64,000 nucleotides of DNA from Candidatus Poribacteria bacterium (GTDB taxonomy: Bacteria > Poribacteria > WGA-4E > PCPOR2b): NCBI GenBank assembly GCA_022822005.1, contig JAJECO010000018.1, forward strand, positions 55,235 to 119,234, given 5' to 3'. Each line of letters opens with the position of its first letter. Positions within the stretch are counted from its first letter, which is position 1. Positions 10,338 to 19,241 of the stretch are shown in pieces. The position numbers and the translations under genes were made by a program. The notes below the pieces were generated by a model. The model made no database searches, was not told the origin of the DNA, and worked only from the letters and a program-made list of their open reading frames with translations.

Positions 10338-10588
10338 ACTCTTCATCAGAATTTTTATCGTGTGTCATGGATTGGAGGAAGGTCGTTTTTTGCTAAATGG
10401 TTATTGATAGACACCTATGATACAGAAACTTAACACAATTATGATCTCTTCTTGCTTCAATAGTCAGTTTGTTCCATACTTTAAGTCTAAAGCGGTTGCG
10501 CGCATTCATAGGGAAGTTGCCTCTATAGTAAGTGGCGACGTTATTGCGTGACTATCACCAAGAAAATGAAATAGAAATCAGGAGAACA
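10338..10588. other. Intergenic region between tamB and HEAT lipoprotein B
   Basis: The reading frame of the downstream gene is open from a GTG at 10532, but no ribosome site supports that start. No terminator or RNA gene was recognised. Confidence 0.4.
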
Positions 10589-11899
10589 ATGTTTATGAAG
10601 AAGCATGTAGGAACCGTGTCTACAAGGCGTCAATTTGTTAAATCACACTGTCACTCTAAGAATCTGTCGCCAATAATGGGACAAGGGTTCGTTGCTTCAG
10701 TTTGGACAGCGATTTGTGCGGGATTTTTACTGTTAAATGCCCTGATCGGCTGTCAGCCGAAACAGCAGGTTGACCATCTGAAGGTTGGGCGACAACAACT
10801 GCTAAATTCCGGCCTTGCCGTGGATGCAGTAAAGCATCTGAAACAGGCAGAGATGGATGAGTTAGACAAGGCTCCGCCTCGTGCACTTTTAGTGCTCGCC
10901 TACACACATGGATTGTCAACAGGCAGTGCAAAGGGACAAGGGCTGGAATCCGAGTTTATACGCGAACGCGATCAGCGGTTAGCTGCGTTAGGAGACGAAG
11001 AAATCGAACACCTCTTGCAAATATTGGTAAGACGTTCGCGGCTTCAGAAGGACGCAATGCAAGTGGTGATCGATAAAGGTGTGAGCGCATTCCCGGTAAT
11101 GATTGGTGCTTTAGGTAGTGTGGAGTTCCTAAATTTGCACGGTGACATTATAGAGATGATGTATCAGATTGGCATGGATGGTGATGGTCTGGAGCTACTG
11201 GTTGCGCCTATTAAAAACGCTGACACATCGACGGAGGTGAAAATTGCGCTTCTACGCCTAATTGGCAGAATTGGTGGACAGCAGGCGCTTGTTGATTTGG
11301 AAATGCTCCTCACGGAGACCGATGACCCTGGCTTGAAGATGGAGATCAATGTCACTCTCTACAGGCTTGGGAAGCATGAGTACTCGGCGACAATTATCGA
11401 GGGTTTGGACAGTGACGATCTGAATGTACGTCGTGCTGCTGCGCGGGCGCTGATCCATCTCAATGATTATCCCGTTGGGAGCGTCCTCAAGGTGCTTCAG
11501 GACTCCGACAATAGTGTTGTTACCTCCGCAGCGCAAGCGTTGCAAAAGCAACCGAATGCTCAAGCAGTTCTACCTCTTATTGAAGTACTTATCGGCGAAG
11601 CCGATAACGCAGCGAAACAGGCAGCGTCAGAAGCACTACAAATTCATGCGGAGCAGAAGTTGGCCAAGGGATTGATTAACCGGCTTACGCAGACGCTAAT
11701 CTCTGGGAAGGTCGCAAATGCAGAAGATCGCCTACGTATCTTTCAACTGCTCCGCAAAGATGCGCTGATGCAGCAAGTTAAAGTAGCATATTTGGTTAAC
11801 CCACAGTTGGCGTACGACCTTGATCAGTATCTGAAACAGACCGAAACACATGAGATGGTTAAGGAAGAGTTGAGACGCCTTCTTTCCGAATTAGAGTGA
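10589..11899 (+). CDS. HEAT-repeat lipoprotein B (paralogue of lipoprotein A)
   Basis: The start is placed at the ATG at 10589; a second ATG at 10595 has better spacing from AGGAG at 10580-10584, and one at 10676 would give a conventional signal-peptide length. The hydrophobic stretch ends in a canonical lipobox, LIGC, so the protein is a probable lipoprotein. The mature part aligns over its whole length with the protein at 1068-2288: VGRQQLLNSGL against VGKKKLLGAGL, PRALLVLAYTH against PRALLLIAYSH, IIEMMYQIGMDG against LIEMLYQIGSDG, DLNVRRAAARAL against NVDVRRAAAQAM, RLRIFQLLRKDALM against RIRIVLVLKKDALM. HEAT repeats usually act as protein-binding scaffolds. The gene lies between tamB and the bamA-like gene. 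Confidence 0.85.
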   Translation: MFMKKHVGTVSTRRQFVKSHCHSKNLSPIMGQGFVASVWTAICAGFLLLNALIGCQPKQQVDHLKVGRQQLLNSGLAVDAVKHLKQAEMDELDKAPPRALLVLAYTHGLSTGSAKGQGLESEFIRERDQRLAALGDEEIEHLLQILVRRSRLQKDAMQVVIDKGVSAFPVMIGALGSVEFLNLHGDIIEMMYQIGMDGDGLELLVAPIKNADTSTEVKIALLRLIGRIGGQQALVDLEMLLTETDDPGLKMEINVTLYRLGKHEYSATIIEGLDSDDLNVRRAAARALIHLNDYPVGSVLKVLQDSDNSVVTSAAQALQKQPNAQAVLPLIEVLIGEADNAAKQAASEALQIHAEQKLAKGLINRLTQTLISGKVANAEDRLRIFQLLRKDALMQQVKVAYLVNPQLAYDLDQYLKQTETHEMVKEELRRLLSELE

Positions 11900-12547
11900 A
11901 CACTGTTGGGTTCATCATCGATAGATGTGTAAGCCATCATAGTCGTGCGTCACGAAAATGAGCGATGCGATCCAGTCCTTCAATGAATGGGTTGAGTGGT
12001 AGAACGTTAGGCTTCTATACGTTTCCGTGCTTAATCTCTTCTTGATAGGGACTGGGAAGTCCAATTTTATGTACTCGTTTGACCTTGTAACCTTGACAAC
12101 ATTCGCGATATGTTAAGAAATCCCGTTCTGACCGCCACAGACCTTGATACATGGTGATAGCATACCCTGTTGATATAGGATCGAATAGAACCAACTGTCT
12201 CATAATCTGAGAGACGCCTTCCCATTACTTACTTCCATTTTGCTTTCGCTCATACTCCATCTGACAGGTATTTTCCGACCAGCCACGTGCGTCCGCTGTA
12301 GCCTCTTTCACGTAGCGACTATCTGACCCATGTGCTCAGTCACATATTTTCATCGCCGATCTGTCTATTATCAGTTGAACTATAGCCTCAGAATCGGCTA
12401 AAATAGGGACCGCATACTATCTCTACTTTTGAACCCTGGGACAGACTGGTCGGAGAAACTATCTCCGAAATCCTTGAGTTTGACGGTTTCTCGGTGCGAA
12501 TTCTAACCGGTGGACTGTAGGCAGGGGAAGAAGGTGACCATCCACGA
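11900..12547. other. Intergenic region, 648 bp, with bamA promoter
   Basis: A minus-strand frame of 62 codons (12015-12203, beginning MRQLVLFDP) is open but has no ribosome site and no recognisable family; it may be a decayed gene or chance. The right third holds a sigma70-like promoter (12375-12404), listed separately. Nothing else was recognised. Confidence 0.4.
12375..12404 (+). promoter_or_regulatory. Sigma70-like promoter of the bamA-like gene
   Basis: TTGAAC at 12375-12380 and TAAAAT at 12399-12404 are separated by 18 bp, about 140 bp before the bamA start. Confidence 0.5.
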
Positions 12548-15367
12548 ATGAAACCACGGCAAAATCAGCGAAATCATAAATCGAGTAGTCAACTGGTCTG
12601 CCTATCGGGTATTATAACGCCCTTATCCTCTCCTTTGCTCGCTTTGATGCTTGTTGTTTCACTTATTTTCATCCAACCCGTTCTGAGCCAATCTGAAACT
12701 AAGTCTATTGTTCAAATTCAGTATAGACTCGATGGTGAAATTCTCTCTTCCGACGCACTTCATACAGACCTACAGCGTAAGGCGCAAGTTCGGATCGGCG
12801 ATTCAGTGACGTTCCATCAGATTCGCAAAAGCATTGAGCTGATTCACGCAACTGGGCTCTTTTCTCAAGTTAGGGTGATAGAAACGCCCCTGCCAAATGG
12901 AGTCGGATTGATGTTCGACCTCACGAGCAAGATAATAATTGAGCATATCGAATTTACGGGTAACACTCTCAACAGAAATCTACTTCTCGGTGAGATAATA
13001 TCACGGACGAAAAAGCAGTATTCTCCTGACATTGCGGAGGAAGATCGGCTTCGAATCCTTGACCTGTACAGAAATTATGGATATTTTCAAGCAAGAGTTC
13101 GCTTGGTCCCTGCGAATCCTAATGATTCGCAGGGAGTCGATTTGCTATATAGTATTGATGAGGGTGAGCGAGCGCTTATTGAGGATATTCAAATTGAAGG
13201 CGTTAATTCAATTGACCTACGGGAATTGAAAAACATCATCAAGAGTGAAAAAGGTAAAGTCTACTATAAACAGCTGGTGGATACGGACGTCCGTCGCATC
13301 CAAGAGTTATATCGTGATAATGAGTATCGCACTGTAAAGGTTAGACCGCGGAGCGTCTACAATGAAGCGTCCAGGGGAGTGGTCCTAACCTATGAGATTA
13401 CTGAAGGGAAAAAAATCAGAATTGAATTCGTGGGTGACGATATCGACAGGTCGGAACTCGAACGTAACCTGTTGTTGTTCACACGGGATAGCTTTTCGGA
13501 CACAAACCTCAAAGATACGGAAGAGCAGATTCGTCAGATCTATCATGCAAAAGGATATTATGAAGTGGCGGTGAGTCACGCAGTGGAACCGGTATCGGGA
13601 CGAGAAGATATTATCCGATTTGAAATACAGTTAGGCAAAGCTTTACGTATTCGGCAAATTAACTTCGAGGGAAATAAGGGATTTTCGGATGCTATATTAC
13701 TAGATAAAATGATAACCCAACCCCGTAGTCGGTTTGTTATACCTAGATTTGGATGGCTATTTTCCGCCGGTATTTATAATCCGATGACACTTGAAACGGA
13801 CACGCGTGCATTGGAACTTTTCTACAGACAAGAAGGTTATCCAGACGTGGAGATTACAGCACCCTCTCCCGAAATTGATGATGAGGATCAACTAATTTTG
13901 CGCCTAAAAATTAGAGAAGGAGAACTGCAGCGTGTTGATAGCGTTTCAATTGAGGGGACTACAGTTTTTGAAACGGCTCAGTTGTATTCGGCACTTGAGG
14001 CGGAGCCAGGGAAACATTACCACAAAGATATAGCAAACCGTGATGAACGCACCCTCGAGTCCCTTTACCATCGGAAAGGGTATATTTATGTGCGTATTAA
14101 TCACGATTATCATCCAGAAACACGTGCACTCACCTATAAGGTTGTTGAAGGCATTCAAGCAAAATTTGGAAAGTTCAGGTTCGATGGGGATGGAAAAGTT
14201 AAATTGCACGTTTTGCAGCGAGAATTCGAGAACCTTGGCTTGGTCGAGGGAGCGGTGTTCAATGAAGAGCGCTTGTTTCAGGAATCTCGACGACGTCTGT
14301 TGACTGTCGGACTTTTTCGAGAAGTTGAGATTGAGGAAGCTGATCAATATGTGGAAAATACGGAGGTCATTGATGTTAAAGTGAGCGTTGCAGTTAGAAA
14401 ACCAGGAGCGGTCAGTGCAAGTGGGGGATATATCTCCTCAGAGGGTATCCGTGGCACACTGGGACTTGCCCATAATAATCTCTTTAAACGCAATATGAAA
14501 ATCAGTTCCAAGATTAGTAGAGGAACAAGAGGCAATCTTTACGAGATCACGCTTATTGAGCCGTGGTTCAAACTCCCGCCCATCGATAAGCTCATCGGAC
14601 CTACAATAGCCACTTTCCGCCTGTTCAGCGATAATCTGGAGGAATACGAAGACATAGGGGCGCGGGGCGGGACGGCGAACGTGGCCAAACGGTTAGGGCG
14701 ATTCGGCAATCTTGCGGTACAGTACAAATCTCAAGATCTACGGGATCGTGAGAACCCACCTAAAATTCAAACTACAGTGAGTAGTCTTGGTATCGAGTAT
14801 CACCGAGATAGTCGTGACCATTTCCTGAATCCTCGGAAGGGATGGTTCAACGAGGTTGCAATCGAATATGCGGGTGGTTTTCTCAAAGGAAAGACCAGTT
14901 TTTTCAAGTGCACAACTGACCACCGATACTATCGTCCGTTCTGGCGTAATAGCGTGCTTGCTGGCGCAATTCGCTTCGGTTATGAGAAAGGGTTGAGAGG
15001 AAACCGTGATCGAGAGATTATCTCCTTTGAACGTTTCTATGCCGGAGGATCGACGTCAGTTAGGGGGTACCCAGAGCGTGGTTTGGGACCTGAGGATGAA
15101 TTTGGGAATCACCGTGGGGATGTCTTATTTATTTTGAACGCGGAGTTGCGTTTTCCAATCTATAAGATCGTCGGCGGTGCCCTATTTATGGATATAGGCA
15201 ATGTATGGAATAAATTTTCTGATGTTGAAGAGTTTCTTCCGCGGACAGCAATGGGCACGGGCGTACGCGTAGAGACTCCCCTCGGACCCGCCCGCGTCGA
15301 TGTCGGCGTCCCGATGATGCAAGAATTTAAACCGATCTTCTACTTGCAGCTGGGACAGGCATTCTAG
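12548..15367 (+). CDS. bamA: BamA/Omp85-family outer-membrane assembly protein with seven POTRA-like domains
   Basis: This 939-residue protein has a long signal peptide (hydrophobic core about 29-47, cleavage after VLS). The periplasmic part holds seven consecutive POTRA-like units by my reading: about 53-127, 130-207, 208-288, 289-364, 365-459, 460-536 and 537-618. Each begins with a strand of the type I-x-x-I-x-F/I-x-G (HIEFTGN, DIQIEGV, QINFEGN, SVSIEGT) and contains a helix ending in Y-x-x-x-G-Y. The C-terminal beta-barrel (about 619-939) carries the Omp85 lid-loop motif SVRGY near residue 838 and ends in a terminal Phe. Omp85 proteins insert beta-barrel proteins in the outer membrane. 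Five POTRA domains are usual for BamA and three for TamA, so this is a long variant; with tamB upstream it could serve in BAM or TAM roles. Confidence 0.93.
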   Translation: MKPRQNQRNHKSSSQLVCLSGIITPLSSPLLALMLVVSLIFIQPVLSQSETKSIVQIQYRLDGEILSSDALHTDLQRKAQVRIGDSVTFHQIRKSIELIHATGLFSQVRVIETPLPNGVGLMFDLTSKIIIEHIEFTGNTLNRNLLLGEIISRTKKQYSPDIAEEDRLRILDLYRNYGYFQARVRLVPANPNDSQGVDLLYSIDEGERALIEDIQIEGVNSIDLRELKNIIKSEKGKVYYKQLVDTDVRRIQELYRDNEYRTVKVRPRSVYNEASRGVVLTYEITEGKKIRIEFVGDDIDRSELERNLLLFTRDSFSDTNLKDTEEQIRQIYHAKGYYEVAVSHAVEPVSGREDIIRFEIQLGKALRIRQINFEGNKGFSDAILLDKMITQPRSRFVIPRFGWLFSAGIYNPMTLETDTRALELFYRQEGYPDVEITAPSPEIDDEDQLILRLKIREGELQRVDSVSIEGTTVFETAQLYSALEAEPGKHYHKDIANRDERTLESLYHRKGYIYVRINHDYHPETRALTYKVVEGIQAKFGKFRFDGDGKVKLHVLQREFENLGLVEGAVFNEERLFQESRRRLLTVGLFREVEIEEADQYVENTEVIDVKVSVAVRKPGAVSASGGYISSEGIRGTLGLAHNNLFKRNMKISSKISRGTRGNLYEITLIEPWFKLPPIDKLIGPTIATFRLFSDNLEEYEDIGARGGTANVAKRLGRFGNLAVQYKSQDLRDRENPPKIQTTVSSLGIEYHRDSRDHFLNPRKGWFNEVAIEYAGGFLKGKTSFFKCTTDHRYYRPFWRNSVLAGAIRFGYEKGLRGNRDREIISFERFYAGGSTSVRGYPERGLGPEDEFGNHRGDVLFILNAELRFPIYKIVGGALFMDIGNVWNKFSDVEEFLPRTAMGTGVRVETPLGPARVDVGVPMMQEFKPIFYLQLGQAF

Positions 15368-15476
15368 AAGTTATCACGGACAAGAAGTAGAGTTTTGCTA
15401 ACAGACTGACCGAAGTATGTTGTATACAGCCTGCTGACACATTGAGTCTTATCAATACAAGGCAAAGGGAAACTCG

Positions 15477-16367
15477 ATGAAGCTGACAGCCGAACAAATT
15501 GAACAGTTCAATACGAAAGGCGTGTTAATCGTTACGAGCGCCGTTGAAGAGTCTGAGTTGGATCCTGTGATCAACGAGCTTGAGGCTTGGGTGGATAGAC
15601 GCGCGTGTGAGTTGTATTCAGAGAGAAAAATTCAGAGCCTGCATGCTGATGCGTCCTTTGATACACGTTTTGGACTCCTTTTCAAACAGTGCAAGGAGAT
15701 CGGAGATGGGCTCGACATTAGCGCATCTCGCGGTAAAGCGATGTTTGAGTTCCTACATAACACAAACCTACTCGATACAGTTGAATCCCTCGTTGGACCT
15801 GAAATTACTTGCAACCCTGTCCAACATGCCCGGACCAAACCACCGACAGCATACGAGGGGCGCACGGGCCCCTCGTTCCATGTTGTCCCTTGGCACCAAG
15901 ACGCAGGTGTAATGATGCCAGAAGCGGAGGTGTCGAACATTGTAACTTGCTGGTTGCCGCTGGGAGATGCAACAATCGAAATGGGTTGTATGCAGGCACT
16001 CCCCGGTGTCTTCAATCGCGGTTATCTCAGCCACTTTAAAGAGGAAGCAGCGACGGTTACAATACGCCCTGAAGTGCTTCCAGCCGTGGCTCCAATGGAT
16101 CTTGTCTGCTATAAGGGCGATGTGGTATTGTTGAATAAATTTACCCCGCACCGTTCAGTTCCCAATGTGTCGGAGAAATGCCGTTGGTCTTTGGATCTTC
16201 GGTACCAGACCACCGGACATCACACCGGCAGGACAGCGTATCCAGCGTTTATTGTCCGGTCTCCGAGCAATCCCGAAAGTGTTCTGCATGATTATGACGA
16301 ATGGTGTCGGCTTTGGACTGATGCACTCGAAAATCCCAAGGGCATATCGATGCACCGGACAGACTAA
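15477..16367 (+). CDS. Phytanoyl-CoA dioxygenase (PhyH) family protein
   Basis: The 296-residue protein has the PhyH jelly-roll layout. An N-terminal helix-rich part (AEQIEQFNTKGVLIV, the typical opening of the family) leads to the Fe(II)-binding WHQD motif (H140, D142), with the distal histidine at H225 (TPHRSVPN) and the 2-oxoglutarate-binding arginine probably R236. All facial-triad residues are present, so it should be an active Fe(II)/2-oxoglutarate oxygenase; the substrate is unknown. It sits 61 bp upstream of a DapA-family gene on the same strand, suggesting a shared pathway. A second PhyH protein lies nearby on the other strand (17332-18159). Confidence 0.88.
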   Translation: MKLTAEQIEQFNTKGVLIVTSAVEESELDPVINELEAWVDRRACELYSERKIQSLHADASFDTRFGLLFKQCKEIGDGLDISASRGKAMFEFLHNTNLLDTVESLVGPEITCNPVQHARTKPPTAYEGRTGPSFHVVPWHQDAGVMMPEAEVSNIVTCWLPLGDATIEMGCMQALPGVFNRGYLSHFKEEAATVTIRPEVLPAVAPMDLVCYKGDVVLLNKFTPHRSVPNVSEKCRWSLDLRYQTTGHHTGRTAYPAFIVRSPSNPESVLHDYDEWCRLWTDALENPKGISMHRTD

Positions 16368-16428
16368 TGCCGCTACGGATTTCATGAAATATCTATGAGC
16401 TAGGTTATAGCCAGAACGGAGGAGGAGT

Positions 16429-17316
16429 ATGTTCAATTTCAGCGGGGCATGGCCTGCATTGGTCACACCCTTTACAACCGAGGATCAAGTCAATGTAGTA
16501 GTATTGCGGGAGCTGGTGGAGTACCTGATCGACAAAGGGATTGGCGGATTCTACGTCTGTGGTGGCACGGGGGAAGGACTCTTCATGTCGCCAGGGGAAC
16601 GCAAAGTTGTCACTGAAACCGTCGTTGACCAAGTAAACGGGCGCGTTCCGGTCATTGCACATATCGGTAGCATGATTGTGGACGATGCTGTCCAGTTAGC
16701 AGCGCATGCTCAGCAGGTAGGAGTTGCGGGGATAAGCAGCGTCATTCCGCCGATGTTTCAGCAAAGTGAAAGTTTATACGCTTACTTTGCGCGGGTTGGA
16801 GCCGCCGCCCCTGAAGTACCGCTGCTAACTTACATTTTTGGTGGTCCTACAGATGCTGTGGCGTTAATGCGAAAGTTGATGGCTATCCCTACTGTGGCGG
16901 GTGCGAAGTACACCGGTCCGAATATGTATGAATTTAGAGAGATTGTCGGGTTGAGAGAGGAGAACTGGAGTATTTTTTCGGGCATGGATGAACAGTGTAT
17001 TTACGCTGCGATGCAGGGTGCCTGCGGCAACATCGGTTCAACGCTCAATTATATCCCCGGCATCTACCGTGAGATGCACAGCAGCTACCAGGAGGGGAAT
17101 ATCGCGAAAGGTCATGAACTCCAAGTCCGTGCGAATCAAGTAACTGGTGTGCTATTTTCCTTCGGTTTCTTTGGGGCGCTCAAAGAAGTTATGCGGATGT
17201 TAGGTTTCGACTGTGGGAAACCTCGTCTGCCACAACTACCTTTTGCAGAAGAAAAAAGGGACGCGTTACGGTCAGAACTGGAAGTGATCGACTTCTTCAC
17301 GGTGGCGGAGATGTAA
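16429..17316 (+). CDS. DapA/NanA-family class I aldolase (dihydrodipicolinate synthase-like)
   Basis: The 295-residue protein is preceded by a strong GGAGGAG ribosome site. It has the family features of a TIM-barrel lyase/synthase: TPF near the N-terminus, the pyruvate-carboxylate-binding loop GGTGEG at 45-50, Y135 at the YNxP tyrosine position, and the Schiff-base lysine K160 in AGAKYTG. True DapA, N-acetylneuraminate lyase and various keto-sugar-acid aldolases share these residues, so the substrate cannot be fixed. Pairing with a PhyH oxygenase and no lysine-pathway neighbours argues for a catabolic aldolase rather than lysine biosynthesis. Confidence 0.85.
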   Translation: MFNFSGAWPALVTPFTTEDQVNVVVLRELVEYLIDKGIGGFYVCGGTGEGLFMSPGERKVVTETVVDQVNGRVPVIAHIGSMIVDDAVQLAAHAQQVGVAGISSVIPPMFQQSESLYAYFARVGAAAPEVPLLTYIFGGPTDAVALMRKLMAIPTVAGAKYTGPNMYEFREIVGLREENWSIFSGMDEQCIYAAMQGACGNIGSTLNYIPGIYREMHSSYQEGNIAKGHELQVRANQVTGVLFSFGFFGALKEVMRMLGFDCGKPRLPQLPFAEEKRDALRSELEVIDFFTVAEM

Positions 17317-17331
17317 AGCCTATCCTTGCGA

Positions 17332-18159
17332 TCAGCGAGTCCAACAGTCCTGCGTGTAGGCTTCGCGTGAGAACAGTTTTTTTCGACTGGGACCGGCGCG
17401 TTCAATCCATTCGGCGGGAATTTCCTGCGTGTGACGGTGGGGCGGTCCTGCTTCCTTGAAAATATCTATTAAAAAAAGTCTGAATGGCTGCGGGGAGTCC
17501 AACGGTTTCGGTTCGACACCGTGAAACATCCTCGCATTAAGATAGACCATGCTTCCCGGCGGCAATTCCAGATGTTTAGCTGCAAGTTCACGTCCAGCAA
17601 CAGTGTCAAACTCTCCTGCTAGCAGCCTCTCCGGCGTGACATCCTCCGTTGGTGGAACACGATGGCTGCCCGGAATGACTGATAGGCTTCTGTCTCCCCG
17701 TGTGAACCCGTTGGGATAATAGAGTATTTGAATGTACCACTTGTCTCTCTCGGCGAGATTGATGGGATTAGAATGGCGCCAATGGTGGTGATCCTGATGA
17801 AAACTGAGGCGCCCTGCGCCACGGGGGGCAATATTCAACGCGGAGTGGCAAAAGTGATAATTGGGACCAATCGTGGATTCGAGTAATGCTGTGACGAGGG
17901 GGGCATCGATAAGCCGGTCAGCCCACGGTCCTCTATTGTTCCACGGTCTGACGAAGTAAGTGGTCGGATTGCTCGGTTTACCGCCCTCCTTGTCCAAGGT
18001 ACGGAGATATTCACGCGCACCCTCCATGTTGAGTGTCTCATTAGTCAATGCCGTGAGTGCTTCCTCTGTGAAGGCTTCTGGGATAGCAACATAGCCGTCC
18101 CTATAAAAGTCTTCGAGATGCTCTTGCGATGGTTCATCAATGCGAAATATCTGCGTCAT
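17332..18159 (-). CDS. Phytanoyl-CoA dioxygenase (PhyH) family protein
   Basis: The frame opens at 18240, but the ATG at 18159 gives the normal N-terminus (MTQIFRIDEPS, then FYRDGYVAIPEAF) and avoids overlapping the upstream gene. The 275-residue protein keeps the Fe(II) triad: H121 and D123 in FHQDHH, and H213 in MFHGVEPK, with R227 as probable 2-oxoglutarate ligand. VIPGSHR at 161-167 is the usual PhyH turn. The protein is only distantly similar to the PhyH at 15477-16367. It starts 13 bp after the stop of a Gfo/Idh/MocA dehydrogenase on the same strand, so the two are probably co-transcribed. The substrate is unknown. Confidence 0.87.
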   Translation of the reverse strand: MTQIFRIDEPSQEHLEDFYRDGYVAIPEAFTEEALTALTNETLNMEGAREYLRTLDKEGGKPSNPTTYFVRPWNNRGPWADRLIDAPLVTALLESTIGPNYHFCHSALNIAPRGAGRLSFHQDHHHWRHSNPINLAERDKWYIQILYYPNGFTRGDRSLSVIPGSHRVPPTEDVTPERLLAGEFDTVAGRELAAKHLELPPGSMVYLNARMFHGVEPKPLDSPQPFRLFLIDIFKEAGPPHRHTQEIPAEWIERAGPSRKKLFSREAYTQDCWTR

Positions 18160-18172
18160 CGTTGATTGTCCA

Positions 18173-19201
18173 TTAATCAAAGGGGAGAGAAACTGCTGTA
18201 TGCGTTTGCGCAGACTGGCGACACACCAAACATAACTCAATCACCCGTTGGGCATCCTCGATCGTCAGATCAGGGTCTGTTTTCTTCTGGCAACATTCCA
18301 CCCAGTGAGTCATTTCGTCGAGCAGATTGTTATTTTGGATGCGGTAGAAGTTGCTGACTCCCTCTTTTGTGAAAAGTGTTCCCTCGTAAACACTCTGTTG
18401 TGTCCGAATCGCGCCCGCTGTGCCTATCAGCTCAACCTCATAAGTGGGAAGGCGAAAACCGTCCACTGAAAAATAGATGTCAATAGACCCCATTATCCGA
18501 TTCTCAAAACGTAAAAGGATCTTACCATTATCCATGAAAGGCGAGCGATCTGAGAGGTAGTTATCGTATTCGGCGTACACCCTTGTCACCTCCGAATCAG
18601 CAAACCATCTAACCACGTCAGCAGCATACCAAATAAGAGATAGTTCCGGTCCGCCTTGTGCTTCCTCCCAATACCAATCTTCGCTTGGAAAACTGTTGAT
18701 GTTACCGTGCTGATGCAAGGCACGTATCGAAATCAGTTCTCCTATTGCTCCACTTTTGAAACGCTGATACGCCTCGCGAATACCCCCGTCAAATCGTTCA
18801 GTCGTACCAGAGGTGGCGATCACTTTGTGCTCCCGTACCACTTTTACGATGCGTTGTGCTGCTTCGAGAGTTGTCGCCATCGGTTTAGCAATATAGATAG
18901 CAACGCCTAATGGTGCAACCTTTTCGACGAGATGGACGACTTCGGTGTTCTTCGCACAGATGCAAACCGCGTCTAAGCCCTCCGTTTGGATCATCTCTAT
19001 CGGATCGCGATACAACCGGAGATTATGGGATGTAGCATATTCTGCGGGTGTTTTGCCAAGGGAGGTAGATATCAGGTTTGGGTCGTAACCCAGGTCAGCG
19101 CATGACACAAGTTCGACTGTGGAGATAGCACTCAGACAATTCGCAAAGGCATGGGGCCAATAGACACTCTGGAGTCCAACAATACCTGTTCTGACACCCA
19201 T
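18173..19201 (-). CDS. Gfo/Idh/MocA-family NAD(P)-dependent oxidoreductase
   Basis: The 342-residue protein has the N-terminal Rossmann fold (GIVGLQS, residues 6-12, a variant of GxGxxG) and the AKPMA motif (K106, P107), corresponding to the EKP motif where the lysine is catalytic. The C-terminal half is the alpha/beta sheet domain of the family. Such enzymes oxidise or reduce sugars, inositols or related compounds. The gene lies 40 bp downstream of four membrane-protein genes and 13 bp upstream of a PhyH gene, all on the minus strand. The replacement of the glycine-rich loop by GLQSVYW is atypical and may affect cofactor choice. Confidence 0.85.
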   Translation of the reverse strand: MGVRTGIVGLQSVYWPHAFANCLSAISTVELVSCADLGYDPNLISTSLGKTPAEYATSHNLRLYRDPIEMIQTEGLDAVCICAKNTEVVHLVEKVAPLGVAIYIAKPMATTLEAAQRIVKVVREHKVIATSGTTERFDGGIREAYQRFKSGAIGELISIRALHQHGNINSFPSEDWYWEEAQGGPELSLIWYAADVVRWFADSEVTRVYAEYDNYLSDRSPFMDNGKILLRFENRIMGSIDIYFSVDGFRLPTYEVELIGTAGAIRTQQSVYEGTLFTKEGVSNFYRIQNNNLLDEMTHWVECCQKKTDPDLTIEDAQRVIELCLVCRQSAQTHTAVSLPFD

Positions 19202-19241
19202 TGTTTTCTCCTATGAGCCCGCACACGCTTTCTTGCACGTG

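Noticed and set aside
12015..12203. 62-codon minus-strand frame before bamA
   Set aside because: No ribosome site, no family and odd composition; described only as part of the intergenic region.
15768..16151. 127-codon minus-strand frame inside the PhyH gene
   Set aside because: Shadow of a well-supported PhyH gene; it lacks family similarity and a ribosome site.
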